A stretch of DNA of 14,965 bases from GCA-020344715 sp050115935 (GTDB taxonomy: Archaea > Thermoproteota > Bathyarchaeia > Bathyarchaeales > Bathyarchaeaceae), in assembly GCA_050115935.1 (NCBI GenBank), contig JASFPO010000049.1:1-14965 (forward strand). The letters run 5' to 3'. A program made the translations under genes and the position numbers. The notes below the pieces were generated by a model. The model worked only from the letters and a program-made list of their open reading frames with translations. It ran no database searches and was not told where the DNA came from. Below, one piece after another: positions 1-7,240 of the stretch (positions are counted from its first letter, which is position 1; each line of letters begins with the position of its first letter).

Positions 1-2621
1 TCAGGAGTAAGAACAAACGAAGCGAAAGTTCTTGATCGTCTGTAAATTGCGTAATATTTGTCCCGCCCAGGCAGTTTTAGCTTCTCGGGCTGTTTCAGTT
101 CCTTCATAAGCACTTCAATCTTCCCCTTGTCTTCTTCTGAAACTCTCTCATGGAGCTGCTTTCTCAGAAATCCCTTTAGGTCCTCTTCTCCTTTTGACGA
201 AAGTAATACGTTATGAACATAATTAAGGTTGAACGGGAATATCTCCCCAATGTATATCAGCTTCTTCCAATACGGGTCAAGGAAGAAACTTGGAATTCTT
301 ACCTGTGTGCCCGTCTCAGACAATCTGATGGAGTATTGTCCAGCAGTCTTGTCTTTTGCTGCTATATCAAAAACCAATCCAGCGTATCTCTTGGCTCCTT
401 TTTTCTTAGCCCCCCCGAATAACCCTCTTATGAAGTCTCCCATAGATACGACCTCTTCTACGTTCAGTTCCTTCCTTAGCATTTCAGAAGAAATCTCTGT
501 ATATATCGCCACTTTCTTGATATAATCATGATAGTCCTCTCCCCCCTCCAATTTGCATCTCACTTCGGAGAGATGCAGTGCTTTTGAATATTCTCCTTCG
601 CACTCCACACGCATGGAGTAACACGTAATCTCTTTGCCTTTCTTTCTGAGGAATATCATACATGGAATTCTGCCATGTTGGAATGCATCGTATTTGACCT
701 GCACTATCCCGCCTCTGCAATCTTTTGTCGCAGAATAAGTCAAGATCTTCCCAAGCCCATAGCAGGAGCCTGCTGTGTAAACAACCTCTTCAGGCAATAG
801 AAACGCAACCTCATGTCTAGCTATATTGATGCTTCCATGTAGCAACACCGATGATATATCCGATCCGCTTAGGATTTGCCCGATCTTCTTGTATTTCTTC
901 AGAAGTTCTTTGGCCTTTCCTCTTACAAGCTTCCCGTAGGAACCCTTAGGTTCTGTCAGCTGAGCCCAAGGAGGGTTTGTAATTACAATATCCACCTTTA
1001 CTTTCCGAATAATGTGTGGGGCGAAAAGAGAGGTTATCGAAACAGCCCAAACACCATTTCCATACTTTTCAATAAGCTTGGAAATAGCAGCTATACTCCT
1101 CTCGTTACTGAGCGTGCTCACAATATGGCCAGTCAAGGCCCCTTTCCAGTCTTCTCTTTTTAACTCATCCAACCTTGCTTTGAGCTCTTGTCTAACATTT
1201 TCAGATTGAGAGGCTGCTCTGAAACACTCGCGCATAATCATCTCTATCTTCAGTATCTCCGAGAAGTCAATCTTGCTGGATGCATAGATGGGAGAATTCA
1301 CATATTCGATCTCTTTCTCAAGTTCTCTTAGCTCGTCAAGAAAGCTTGCAGATTCCCATTTTCCGGGTACACGAAGCAAAAGGCTTGCAGAATCCATGTT
1401 GAACACAAGGGGGGTTACTGCTCCTTTCCTGTTGGCTTGGTAGGCTATCATGAGCTCAGCCCTTGCTATGGACACTGCTAAAGGATTTATGTCAAATCCT
1501 ATAACCTCTTTTATTGCGCTGTCTGGATCTTCGCCTTCTTGAACCTTTTTGTAAAATGTAGTCACAAGAAAAGTCCCGCTGCCACAAAATGGGTCGAGGA
1601 CAAGCTTGCCATTCAAGCCGTTGATGTCTTTGAACACCTTGTCAGTCATGTACTCAGCAAGCCACAGAGGAGTATAATACTCGCCTATTTCTCTTCGAGT
1701 TTCAGCGTCTATCAGAATTTCATATAGCTCTCTGAAGATGTCTTCCTTACCTCCACTTTCCCAATCGAGAAGCAACGCTTTGGAGTATATGGACTTCATG
1801 AGAGAACCCAGAAACTCGTCATCAGAGGATTCAATCTCTCTTGTGATCATAGAACGCCACCAGTTTAGATATGGAAGAACAATCTCGATCTCTACTTCAG
1901 CGCCGGAGCAAGCTCTTGTCGGTGTTGTCCTCTTCTTCGAGGATGCTGTCACGCATGACGAAACTATCATCTGCATTAATGTGTGTCTTATGAAAAGGCT
2001 CTCAACATCCTCTTCAGATGCCTTTTCATAAATCCTCCTCATGATGTTTCGATAAGCTTCAAAAAGAGCCCCGTTCTTTTCACCATAGATTCTGAATATC
2101 TGACAAAGCTCTTCCTCAAGAAGAACCACTGAACTGAACATATTCCTTACATTTTCAGTGGACAAAGATACTTTTACTCCTTTGATCAGCACTTCCTCAA
2201 TAATATAATCTAAGTTCATTCCACCAGCACTTGTTAAAGCCGCTTTTTCGACCCTGTAGAACTCCCACGTATCGTAGTCTGTTATCACAGCATACTCAGC
2301 ATAAGGATAGAACTTCACATACCTCGAGAGCTGCTCAAAGCCCGATAGAAATTCGGAAATCTTTACCTTTACTTCAATGAGTATTCTGCCACCGAACACT
2401 TCTATATCAGGCCTTCCGACTCTTTTAATGATTTTTTCGTTCTTTATTATGAGCGGAATGTCTTCTCTTTTCTCTATGATCCCCTTATATTTCTCTAAAT
2501 GCGGTTGCAACTTCGAATACATGTCAGGCCTGTTTGTTCTCAAGTGATCAATTACCCGGAGTATTGACTCTCTTAAATCTGTGATCACTTTGAACCTAAT
2601 ATCCTCATGTGATGCTGACAT
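1..2621 (-). CDS. Single-chain restriction-modification enzyme (type IIG-like: nuclease + N6-adenine methylase), 3' end outside window
   Basis: The frame is open from an ATG at 2621 to the window edge (873 codons) with no stop; the C-terminus, and perhaps part of the target-recognition domain, lies outside. Residues 69-85 hold a PD-(D/E)xK-like core: GRPDIEV with D72, then E83-V84-K85 in ILIEVKV, as in the N-terminal nuclease of type IIG and HsdR-like enzymes. An N-terminal helical stretch of charged residues precedes it. The methylase has motif I DPFCGSGT at 343-350, preceded by GEYYTP as in HsdM/Eco57I enzymes, and motif IV NPPW at 549-552, typical of N6-adenine methylases (W in place of the commoner Y/F). 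A Lys/Arg-rich stretch and likely recognition region follow. One protein should therefore both cut foreign DNA and protect host DNA. No separate specificity or nuclease gene is seen here. Domain reading is firm; the exact R-M class and DNA target are not determinable. Confidence 0.88.
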   Translation of the reverse strand, partial: MSASHEDIRFKVITDLRESILRVIDHLRTNRPDMYSKLQPHLEKYKGIIEKREDIPLIIKNEKIIKRVGRPDIEVFGGRILIEVKVKISEFLSGFEQLSRYVKFYPYAEYAVITDYDTWEFYRVEKAALTSAGGMNLDYIIEEVLIKGVKVSLSTENVRNMFSSVVLLEEELCQIFRIYGEKNGALFEAYRNIMRRIYEKASEEDVESLFIRHTLMQMIVSSCVTASSKKRTTPTRACSGAEVEIEIVLPYLNWWRSMITREIESSDDEFLGSLMKSIYSKALLLDWESGGKEDIFRELYEILIDAETRREIGEYYTPLWLAEYMTDKVFKDINGLNGKLVLDPFCGSGTFLVTTFYKKVQEGEDPDSAIKEVIGFDINPLAVSIARAELMIAYQANRKGAVTPLVFNMDSASLLLRVPGKWESASFLDELRELEKEIEYVNSPIYASSKIDFSEILKIEMIMRECFRAASQSENVRQELKARLDELKREDWKGALTGHIVSTLSNERSIAAISKLIEKYGNGVWAVSITSLFAPHIIRKVKVDIVITNPPWAQLTEPKGSYGKLVRGKAKELLKKYKKIGQILSGSDISSVLLHGSINIARHEVAFLLPEEVVYTAGSCYGLGKILTYSATKDCRGGIVQVKYDAFQHGRIPCMIFLRKKGKEITCYSMRVECEGEYSKALHLSEVRCKLEGGEDYHDYIKKVAIYTEISSEMLRKELNVEEVVSMGDFIRGLFGGAKKKGAKRYAGLVFDIAAKDKTAGQYSIRLSETGTQVRIPSFFLDPYWKKLIYIGEIFPFNLNYVHNVLLSSKGEEDLKGFLRKQLHERVSEEDKGKIEVLMKELKQPEKLKLPGRDKYYAIYRRSRTFASFVLTP

Positions 2622-2649
2622 AACCAATCCGCTTTTACTTACGACACAT

Positions 2650-2664
2650 AGGGTTTTATTTTTA
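2650..2664 (-). promoter_or_regulatory. Possible TATA box for the restriction-modification gene
   Basis: An A/T-rich stretch reads AATAAAAATAAAACC on the minus strand, about 30-40 nt upstream of the ATG at 2621. This is the right distance for an archaeal TATA box with a short leader. There is no clear Shine-Dalgarno motif before the ATG. Spacing and composition are the only evidence. Confidence 0.3.
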
Positions 2665-2742
2665 TTGCTCACTACGCAATCCACAAGTTATTCAAAATCC
2701 ATTAATCCAAGCTTACTTTCTATAAAACAGCAGGTGTCGACT

Positions 2743-3071
2743 GTGTCTGACCAACAACTCAATCTAATAAGACAGAAAGTTGAGAAACTGATGTGACAAG
2801 CAGAGTTAAGAAAAATCCCAAAACTAAGAACCTCAGATAGGGAACGCGTTGCATGTGTTTCTGTTTTCAAGAAAGAAATAACCATCGGCATAGAGCTGCT
2901 GTTCCTATTGCAGAAAGGTGAATTGATGAAGCTGATGTTAAAGCTACGCTTGCCCATGAAAATGGACACATAATGGACTTTAATCATAAATTCCAGAGTT
3001 ATTGGACCTTCAACCTCTCTGAGAAACCTTCCCACCAAATACGCATGAGTCGCAGCAGTGCTATGGCGTAA
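2743..3071 (+). pseudogene. Decayed HExxH metallopeptidase-like gene
   Basis: Read from a possible GTG at 2743 (an in-frame GTG also lies at 2734), the plus strand gives SDQQLNLIRQKVEKLM, an in-frame TGA at 2794-2796, then protein-like sequence (QAELRKIPKLRTSDRE and onward) to about 2920. A frame change is then needed to continue as DEADVKATLAHENGHIMDF. The HENGH at 2955-2969 fits the HExxH zinc site of M48-like peptidases, in its usual context of a hydrophobic helix after an acidic turn. The second frame ends at TAA 3071 without further recognisable domain. One stop and one frameshift imply a dead gene fragment. It lies between the R-M gene and the orphan tRNA half, where debris from insertions is expected. 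The call rests on the motif plus amino-acid texture across two frames, so it is tentative. Confidence 0.35.
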
Positions 3072-3142
3072 CCTCAATTGACCTCGGCAAAACCGATAAA
3101 ACCTATCAGTCAAATCCTGCTTATCTTCAAACATCAAGCTGC

Positions 3143-3187
3143 CTGTGGAGCCGGAGATCCTGGGTTCAAATCCCAGCGGGTCCGCCA
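3143..3187 (+). pseudogene. Orphan 3' half of a tRNA-Arg-like gene (possible attachment-site remnant)
   Basis: From the anticodon loop to the 3' end this is a good tRNA half: loop CTGTGGA (3143-3149), 3' anticodon strand GCCGG, variable AGATC, T stem CTGGG/CCCAG around TTCAAAT, acceptor strand CGGGTCC, G73 and encoded CCA (3185-3187). The 5' half is missing: no GGACCCG followed by a D arm exists between the R-M gene and this point, and the preceding bases do not complete the anticodon stem. From position 38 on it differs at only 3 of 39 sites from the tRNA-Arg at 9203-9325 (two form one swapped T-stem pair). G73 and this similarity favour Arg over His, although the loop read literally shows GTG. 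The alternatives are a remnant of integration into a tRNA-Arg gene (favoured) or the 3' half of a split tRNA. The convergent radical-SAM gene stops 5 nt beyond it. Confidence 0.75.
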
Positions 3188-3192
3188 CAAAA

Positions 3193-4233
3193 TTAGATTG
3201 CTTCTGCGAGGTAGATGTTATGTTTGTTGGCGATTATGCGGGCTTTGACTTTTGCGCCTACTGGGATTCTTTCCGCGTTGATTAGAGTCATCGTTCTGTC
3301 ACCTCGCATTGTAGCTGCCATCTTTTCCCTTCTTAGCCATCCAGGCGCTATCACACGTAGCTTGGTCTTTTCAGATCTCCTGTATGGAACTGAGAGCGTG
3401 GGGCGTCGGTGTATTCCGAAATCCTGTCGATGCAGAACGAGCTTAGTCTTGTAAAGCTTCTCCCATGCTCTCAGCTTAGGGTAGAATTGTCTCCATCTCA
3501 TCGCCTTGACGCCTTTTATTTTCCGTCCATGTTTGTGCACTTCGTATTTCTGTATTCCTAAGGGAATGCCTTTTCTTCCGGCTCCAATTTTGGAAGCCAA
3601 ATCGATGATTTCTGGGATTTCTTGGTCGTTTATGTCTGGCACCCACACTGGAGACAGAAGCAAGTCGATGGTGGTGTTCTCAACGATGTAGTTCGCTAAA
3701 TCAGTTATACGCTCTATATCGTACCATTTTGTGTCTGCGAGCCTCTTTGCAAGCTTGGGGGCTAAGGCGTCGATCGAAAGATTGATTCTGGAAAGCCCAG
3801 CAGAGGAAAGCTCATCCAAAAGTTTTTCGTTCAGTAATACACCGTGAGTTTGCATTGAGACCGTTTCAACCCCTCTTGTCTGATGAAGTTCATGCACCAG
3901 CTCAACAATATGCGGGTAGGTCAACGGGTCACCAACTGTATCTATGTGGGCCTCGATTTGGCGTTCTCCTTTGAATCTGACAAGTTCTCTAAACGTTTCA
4001 ACCATATGGTCTAAGGCCACAATGTATTCGGCTTGTCTTATACGGGATTTTGGACCCGCGTTTGTTGAGCAGAATAAGCACGAAAGCGGACATGTAGATA
4101 TTGGACGCACCTGAATCAGGTTTGTGCCGCGGTCTATTAGGCCAAATGCTATGCAACCGACGAGAGGGGTAGATTCGTTGATTTTTACAAGGGTTTCATG
4201 AGCCAACGTTTCAGTCAAAGCGGACATCTTCAT
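3193..4233 (-). CDS. Radical SAM protein with C-terminal TRAM-like domain (COG2100-like, function unknown)
   Basis: 346 residues. The radical-SAM cluster motif is CPLSCLFC (C48-x3-C52-x2-C55), which binds the 4Fe-4S cluster that cleaves S-adenosylmethionine. DTVGDPLTYP near 98-107 fits the GGE-like SAM-binding strand, and RINLSIDAL near 154-162 fits a later barrel strand. The last 55 or so residues (RVIAPGWLRRE through VGAKVKARIIANKHNIYLAEAI) look like a small basic TRAM-type RNA-binding barrel, as in MiaB-type tRNA thiotransferases. I place it with the archaeal COG2100 group, whose substrate I do not know. The upstream methyltransferase stop overlaps this ATG (ATGA, 4230-4233), so the two are probably translationally coupled. 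An ATG two codons downstream is an alternative start. A role in RNA modification is inference from TRAM and neighbour. Confidence 0.9.
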   Translation of the reverse strand: MKMSALTETLAHETLVKINESTPLVGCIAFGLIDRGTNLIQVRPISTCPLSCLFCSTNAGPKSRIRQAEYIVALDHMVETFRELVRFKGERQIEAHIDTVGDPLTYPHIVELVHELHQTRGVETVSMQTHGVLLNEKLLDELSSAGLSRINLSIDALAPKLAKRLADTKWYDIERITDLANYIVENTTIDLLLSPVWVPDINDQEIPEIIDLASKIGAGRKGIPLGIQKYEVHKHGRKIKGVKAMRWRQFYPKLRAWEKLYKTKLVLHRQDFGIHRRPTLSVPYRRSEKTKLRVIAPGWLRREKMAATMRGDRTMTLINAERIPVGAKVKARIIANKHNIYLAEAI

Positions 4234-5381
4234 TTAGCCAGTAGCAGGATGCTTTCCAAAGCAACACCAATTTTAATCGTTCTTTCTCTCGTAGCAACTC
4301 TCTTGTTTACAATAAACCTTTTTTCCACATTGAAGCCTGCATTTTCAGCCAGCTTCGCTGTCAACAAGTCAGATTCTATGATCCCATCTGGAAAAACACC
4401 TTGACCCACGACCAATGCTGCCTTTCCACCTTCTCGCAGAACTCTGAACATTTCTTTCAAACACATTTCCATGTCGGAGAAGTAGGCTCTAGCCATTTCG
4501 GGCAACGTCAACTTCGGAAAGATCGTCTTGCTTCGCTCCATATCAGCTCCCAAATATGCTTTGGGTGAATCCATGCTGATCAGCTCCCTTAGTAAAGTCT
4601 GTTCAACATCGAAAGCCCTTGTGTACTCCAATTTGTTGAGGTAAGGAGGAGACGTTATAATCGCATCGAAACTCTCAGTGTCTATAAAGTCTAACCTTCT
4701 AGTGTCCTCTTGCTTCACCACGATCTCGCATGGCTTGAACTCTGCCTTTTTCAAATGCCGAATGTACCTCTTAACGGTAGCCTTAAACACCTTTCTTAGA
4801 GGAGGATGTTTCCTCTTAAGAAAGCGTATAACTGCGCCATCTTTGACCGCATAGGAAACTCGCATCGCCGAAACGACCAGTGCCAATACGAAGAAATCAC
4901 GTGTTGTTCTGTCCTTTATTGAACAGATTTCCGACTTGAGAAACAAGAAGTCTTCAAGGGCATATCTTGAAAATGCTTTCTTTAGAAGCGGATTTGTTCC
5001 CGTTAAGTCAGGTTTCTGAAACTTCTGGGAGAGAAACGTTCTTTTCGAGTTCTTCAGTGTTTCCACGTTGTAATTGTGTGTTTTCGTTCTGGAAATAAAG
5101 GCAAAGACAGGGTGAGCATCAACGCCTACAGCGTTCACGCCTCTTTCTTTAGCTACTAGCAATGTGGTTCCCACGCCACAGAATGGGTCGAGAATCCACC
5201 GATGTTCACGGATGTCGAACTGATTTAACATTAGATCAACAAAGCTGCTGGAGAATGCTTCTTTGAAGTGAACCCAGTTGTAGATGCGCATTCTTTTGTT
5301 AAGTTTGGAAGTAACAAGCTCTCCCAGGTCGTATCGTTCTTCTGTTCTCATTGATGTTTCCACTGACGTTGTTTCTAACAT
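4230..5381 (-). CDS. SPPY-type DNA (N4-cytosine/N6-adenine) methyltransferase-like protein
   Basis: 383 residues. SAM-binding motif I is LDPFCGVGTT (D65-T73 core) followed by GVNAVGVDAHP, and the catalytic motif is TSPPYLN (T243-Y247). The order motif I then motif IV and the SPPY form are typical of N4-cytosine DNA methylases of the COG0863 type; some members of the fold modify RNA instead. No nuclease gene lies beside it, so it is not obviously half of a restriction system. It is the first gene of a minus-strand pair with the radical-SAM/TRAM protein, overlapping by ATGA. That partnership keeps open a tRNA or rRNA target. The start at 5381 is preferred because a TATA box lies about 30 nt upstream; M11 is the alternative. 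The class is sure; the substrate is not. Confidence 0.85.
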   Translation of the reverse strand: MLETTSVETSMRTEERYDLGELVTSKLNKRMRIYNWVHFKEAFSSSFVDLMLNQFDIREHRWILDPFCGVGTTLLVAKERGVNAVGVDAHPVFAFISRTKTHNYNVETLKNSKRTFLSQKFQKPDLTGTNPLLKKAFSRYALEDFLFLKSEICSIKDRTTRDFFVLALVVSAMRVSYAVKDGAVIRFLKRKHPPLRKVFKATVKRYIRHLKKAEFKPCEIVVKQEDTRRLDFIDTESFDAIITSPPYLNKLEYTRAFDVEQTLLRELISMDSPKAYLGADMERSKTIFPKLTLPEMARAYFSDMEMCLKEMFRVLREGGKAALVVGQGVFPDGIIESDLLTAKLAENAGFNVEKRFIVNKRVATRERTIKIGVALESILLLAK

Positions 5382-5382
5382 G

Positions 5383-5397
5383 AATACTAAAAGTATT
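5383..5397. repeat. Perfect 6-bp inverted repeat in the divergent promoter region
   Basis: AATACT-aaa-AGTATT is a perfect inverted repeat lying 2-16 nt upstream of the methyltransferase ATG, where transcription of that gene would start. It could be an operator, or a chance A/T-rich palindrome. Confidence 0.4.
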
Positions 5398-5410
5398 TAG
5401 ATGTTCTCTG

Positions 5411-5417
5411 TATATAG
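5411..5417. promoter_or_regulatory. Symmetric TATA box shared by the divergent methyltransferase and deoC genes
   Basis: TATATA at 5411-5416 reads the same on both strands. It lies about 30 nt from the methyltransferase ATG (5381) and about 28 nt from the deoC ATG (5444), so either strand would give a nearly leaderless transcript. Neither gene has a convincing Shine-Dalgarno sequence, consistent with leaderless starts. It is the only good TATA match in the 62-bp gap. Confidence 0.5.
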
Positions 5418-5443
5418 TTAGGTTTCCTTGGAAGCGTGAAAAA

Positions 5444-6118
5444 ATGCCGTTTTCTCGTAGGCAATTGGCGAAAATGATTGACCACACTTTGGTAAAGCCA
5501 ACCATCACGAAAGATGATGTCATTAAACTTTGTTGGGAAGCCGAAAAATACGGTTTTTTCTGTGCTGTTGTAAATCCAACGTTTGTATCCTTGGCTAAAC
5601 ACATGCTTGAAACAACCAACATTAAAGTCTGCTCCACTGTGGGGTTCCCATTTGGAGCTACTCTGCCCGAAGTTAAGGCTCTAGAAGCAAAAAAGGTCGT
5701 GAAGCAAGGGGCCGAAGAAATCGACATGGTTATGAATGTTAGCGCCTTGAAATCAAAAGACTACGACACAGTGAAAAGAGACATTGAAGCCGTGGTGAAT
5801 GTGAAAGGTTTAGATAAAGACGCAATAGTCAAGGTGATCATTGAAACGGGATGGCTAACAAACGAAGAAAAAGTGAAGTCGTGTAAACTCGCCAAAATAG
5901 CTGGGGCTGACTTTGTTAAAACGTCCACTGGATTCTTTGGTGGAAAAGCCACAGTTGAGGATGTAAGGTTGATGCGACAAACCGTTGGCGAAGATATGGG
6001 CGTTAAGGCTGCAGCAGGAATCCGAACCTTTAGAGATATGTCAGCCATGATTGACGCTGGAGCAAACCGCATTGGAACGAGTACAGCGGTAGCGATTATA
6101 GAAGAAGCTCCGAAATAG
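5444..6118 (+). CDS. deoC: Deoxyribose-phosphate aldolase
   Basis: 224 residues, the usual length of short archaeal DeoC. It reversibly cleaves 2-deoxyribose 5-phosphate to glyceraldehyde 3-phosphate and acetaldehyde in deoxynucleoside breakdown (cytosol, TIM barrel). The opening ID-HTLVKP (12-19), CSTVGFPFG (63-71), EIDMVMN with catalytic D94, FVKTSTGF with Schiff-base K159, and VKAAAGIR with K188 are all present, so the enzyme should be active. The ATG at 5444 is preferred for the family-typical N-terminus and its place about 28 nt after the TATA box. The M29 aminopeptidase begins 16 nt after its stop in the same direction, so the two are probably co-transcribed; no functional link between them is obvious. 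Confidence 0.96.
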   Translation: MPFSRRQLAKMIDHTLVKPTITKDDVIKLCWEAEKYGFFCAVVNPTFVSLAKHMLETTNIKVCSTVGFPFGATLPEVKALEAKKVVKQGAEEIDMVMNVSALKSKDYDTVKRDIEAVVNVKGLDKDAIVKVIIETGWLTNEEKVKSCKLAKIAGADFVKTSTGFFGGKATVEDVRLMRQTVGEDMGVKAAAGIRTFRDMSAMIDAGANRIGTSTAVAIIEEAPK

Positions 6119-6121
6119 TCA

Positions 6122-6128
6122 TGGAGGA
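6122..6128 (+). promoter_or_regulatory. Ribosome binding site fixing a TTG start
   Basis: TGGAGGA lies 6-8 nt before the TTG at 6135. It is the strongest Shine-Dalgarno motif nearby, and the ATG at 6121 is in another frame. It therefore supports TTG as the aminopeptidase start. Confidence 0.7.
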
Positions 6129-6134
6129 ATCTGT

Positions 6135-7238
6135 TTGTCCAAGCCTCATTTTCGTGTCAGTGCAGAATTGCTAAAAGTATCTGAGGTCGCCGTCAATGAA
6201 GTTTTAGGTGTAAAAGAAGACGAGCACATTTTAATTGTCACTAATCCTGTCAGAGACGTTTACAGCATTTCGCAAGCTTTGTATTTGGCGTCTCATAACG
6301 CCGGCGCATTACCCACATTGATGGTTCAGCCCAAGAAGACAACTTTTGACTTCGCTGAGCCAGCGGTTATTAATGCCATTAGGTCGGAGCCTGAAGTTGT
6401 CATTTCCTTGAGTGCTGAAAGATTGGGAAAAGACCGTGAAGGATTGGCGAATCCCTACAAGGGACTAGACGGGAAGACATACACCCATATTTTGAGTTAC
6501 TTGCGTCGTGGAGTCAAAAAGATAAGGGCTTTCTGGTCTCCAACAGTTACAATTGATATGTTTACTCGAACAGTTTCAATAGATTATCCAGCTCTTCAGA
6601 AAAAGGCAGCAAAAGTTGCGGAGATTATGAAGAATGGCACAGAGATCAATGTGAAAACCGCTTTGGGCACAGACATTACTTTTGAAATAGAAGGACGCAA
6701 ACCAAGGATGGATGATGGTGATTTCAAGACCCCTGGGAAAGGAGGCAATCTTCCATGCGGTGAAGTGTTCATTTCACCTAGTCTTAGAACAGCGAATGGC
6801 GCAATAGTTTTCGATGGCAGTATAACCCTAGAGAAGACGCTCATAATACAAGAGCCAGTCAAGGTTACTGTGAAGAAGGGTTTTGTAACAGAAGTTGATG
6901 GAGGAAATGAAGCTCGGAAACTTGAAGCGTACATTAGAAAAGCGGAGAAAAAACCTTTCAAAATGTTAGAAAAGGGTGAATTAGCAAGAGAGAAAGCTAC
7001 AGAATATGCAAAAAACGCCAGAAACATAGGGGAATTCGGCATAGGACTCAATCCAAAAGCTAAGATTGTTGGAAACGTCTTAGAAGACGAAAAAGTGCTA
7101 GGCACTGTGCATTTCGCCATCGGAAGCAACTATGACCAAGACGCACTGGCGCTCATTCACTCTGACGGTATAGTTACGAATCCTACGGTAACTGTAGACA
7201 GAAAACTCTTGATGAAGAAAGGCAAACTGCAAATCTAA
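6135..7238 (+). CDS. M29-family aminopeptidase (aminopeptidase T / AmpS type)
   Basis: 367 residues, somewhat shorter than the roughly 410 of bacterial AmpS/PepS. M29 enzymes are cytosolic dinuclear-metal peptidases that remove N-terminal residues from peptides. The family's C-terminal metal-binding half is recognisable: NLPCGEVF with E210, IGEFGIGLNP with E300, an acidic VLEDEKVLGT segment, VHFAIG with H326, SNYD with Y333, and IHSDG with H342 and D344. All ligand types expected for the metal pair are therefore present. Translation starts at TTG 6135, set by the GGAGG upstream. It is the second gene after deoC. It converges on argS with only 2 nt between the stop codons, so the 3' ends of the transcripts must overlap. 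Substrate preference cannot be read from sequence. Confidence 0.9.
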   Translation: MSKPHFRVSAELLKVSEVAVNEVLGVKEDEHILIVTNPVRDVYSISQALYLASHNAGALPTLMVQPKKTTFDFAEPAVINAIRSEPEVVISLSAERLGKDREGLANPYKGLDGKTYTHILSYLRRGVKKIRAFWSPTVTIDMFTRTVSIDYPALQKKAAKVAEIMKNGTEINVKTALGTDITFEIEGRKPRMDDGDFKTPGKGGNLPCGEVFISPSLRTANGAIVFDGSITLEKTLIIQEPVKVTVKKGFVTEVDGGNEARKLEAYIRKAEKKPFKMLEKGELAREKATEYAKNARNIGEFGIGLNPKAKIVGNVLEDEKVLGTVHFAIGSNYDQDALALIHSDGIVTNPTVTVDRKLLMKKGKLQI

Positions 7239-7240
7239 CT

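Noticed and set aside
2581..2796. 71-residue plus-strand frame
   Set aside because: Its first part overlaps the N-terminus of the R-M gene; only the end from about 2743 looks protein-like and is reported as part of the pseudogene.
2688..3188. 166-residue minus-strand frame starting MADPLGFEPRIS
   Set aside because: The start is the reverse reading of the tRNA half, a well-known spurious protein pattern; the rest lacks any domain and opposes the better peptidase-like plus-strand frames.
4052..4058. GGACCCG, a perfect partner for the orphan tRNA acceptor strand
   Set aside because: It lies inside the radical-SAM coding sequence, downstream of the 3' half, and is not followed by a D arm, so it is not the missing 5' exon.
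5299..5727. Minus-strand frames opposing deoC
   Set aside because: Antisense shadows of deoC and the methyltransferase region; deoC has all its catalytic residues.
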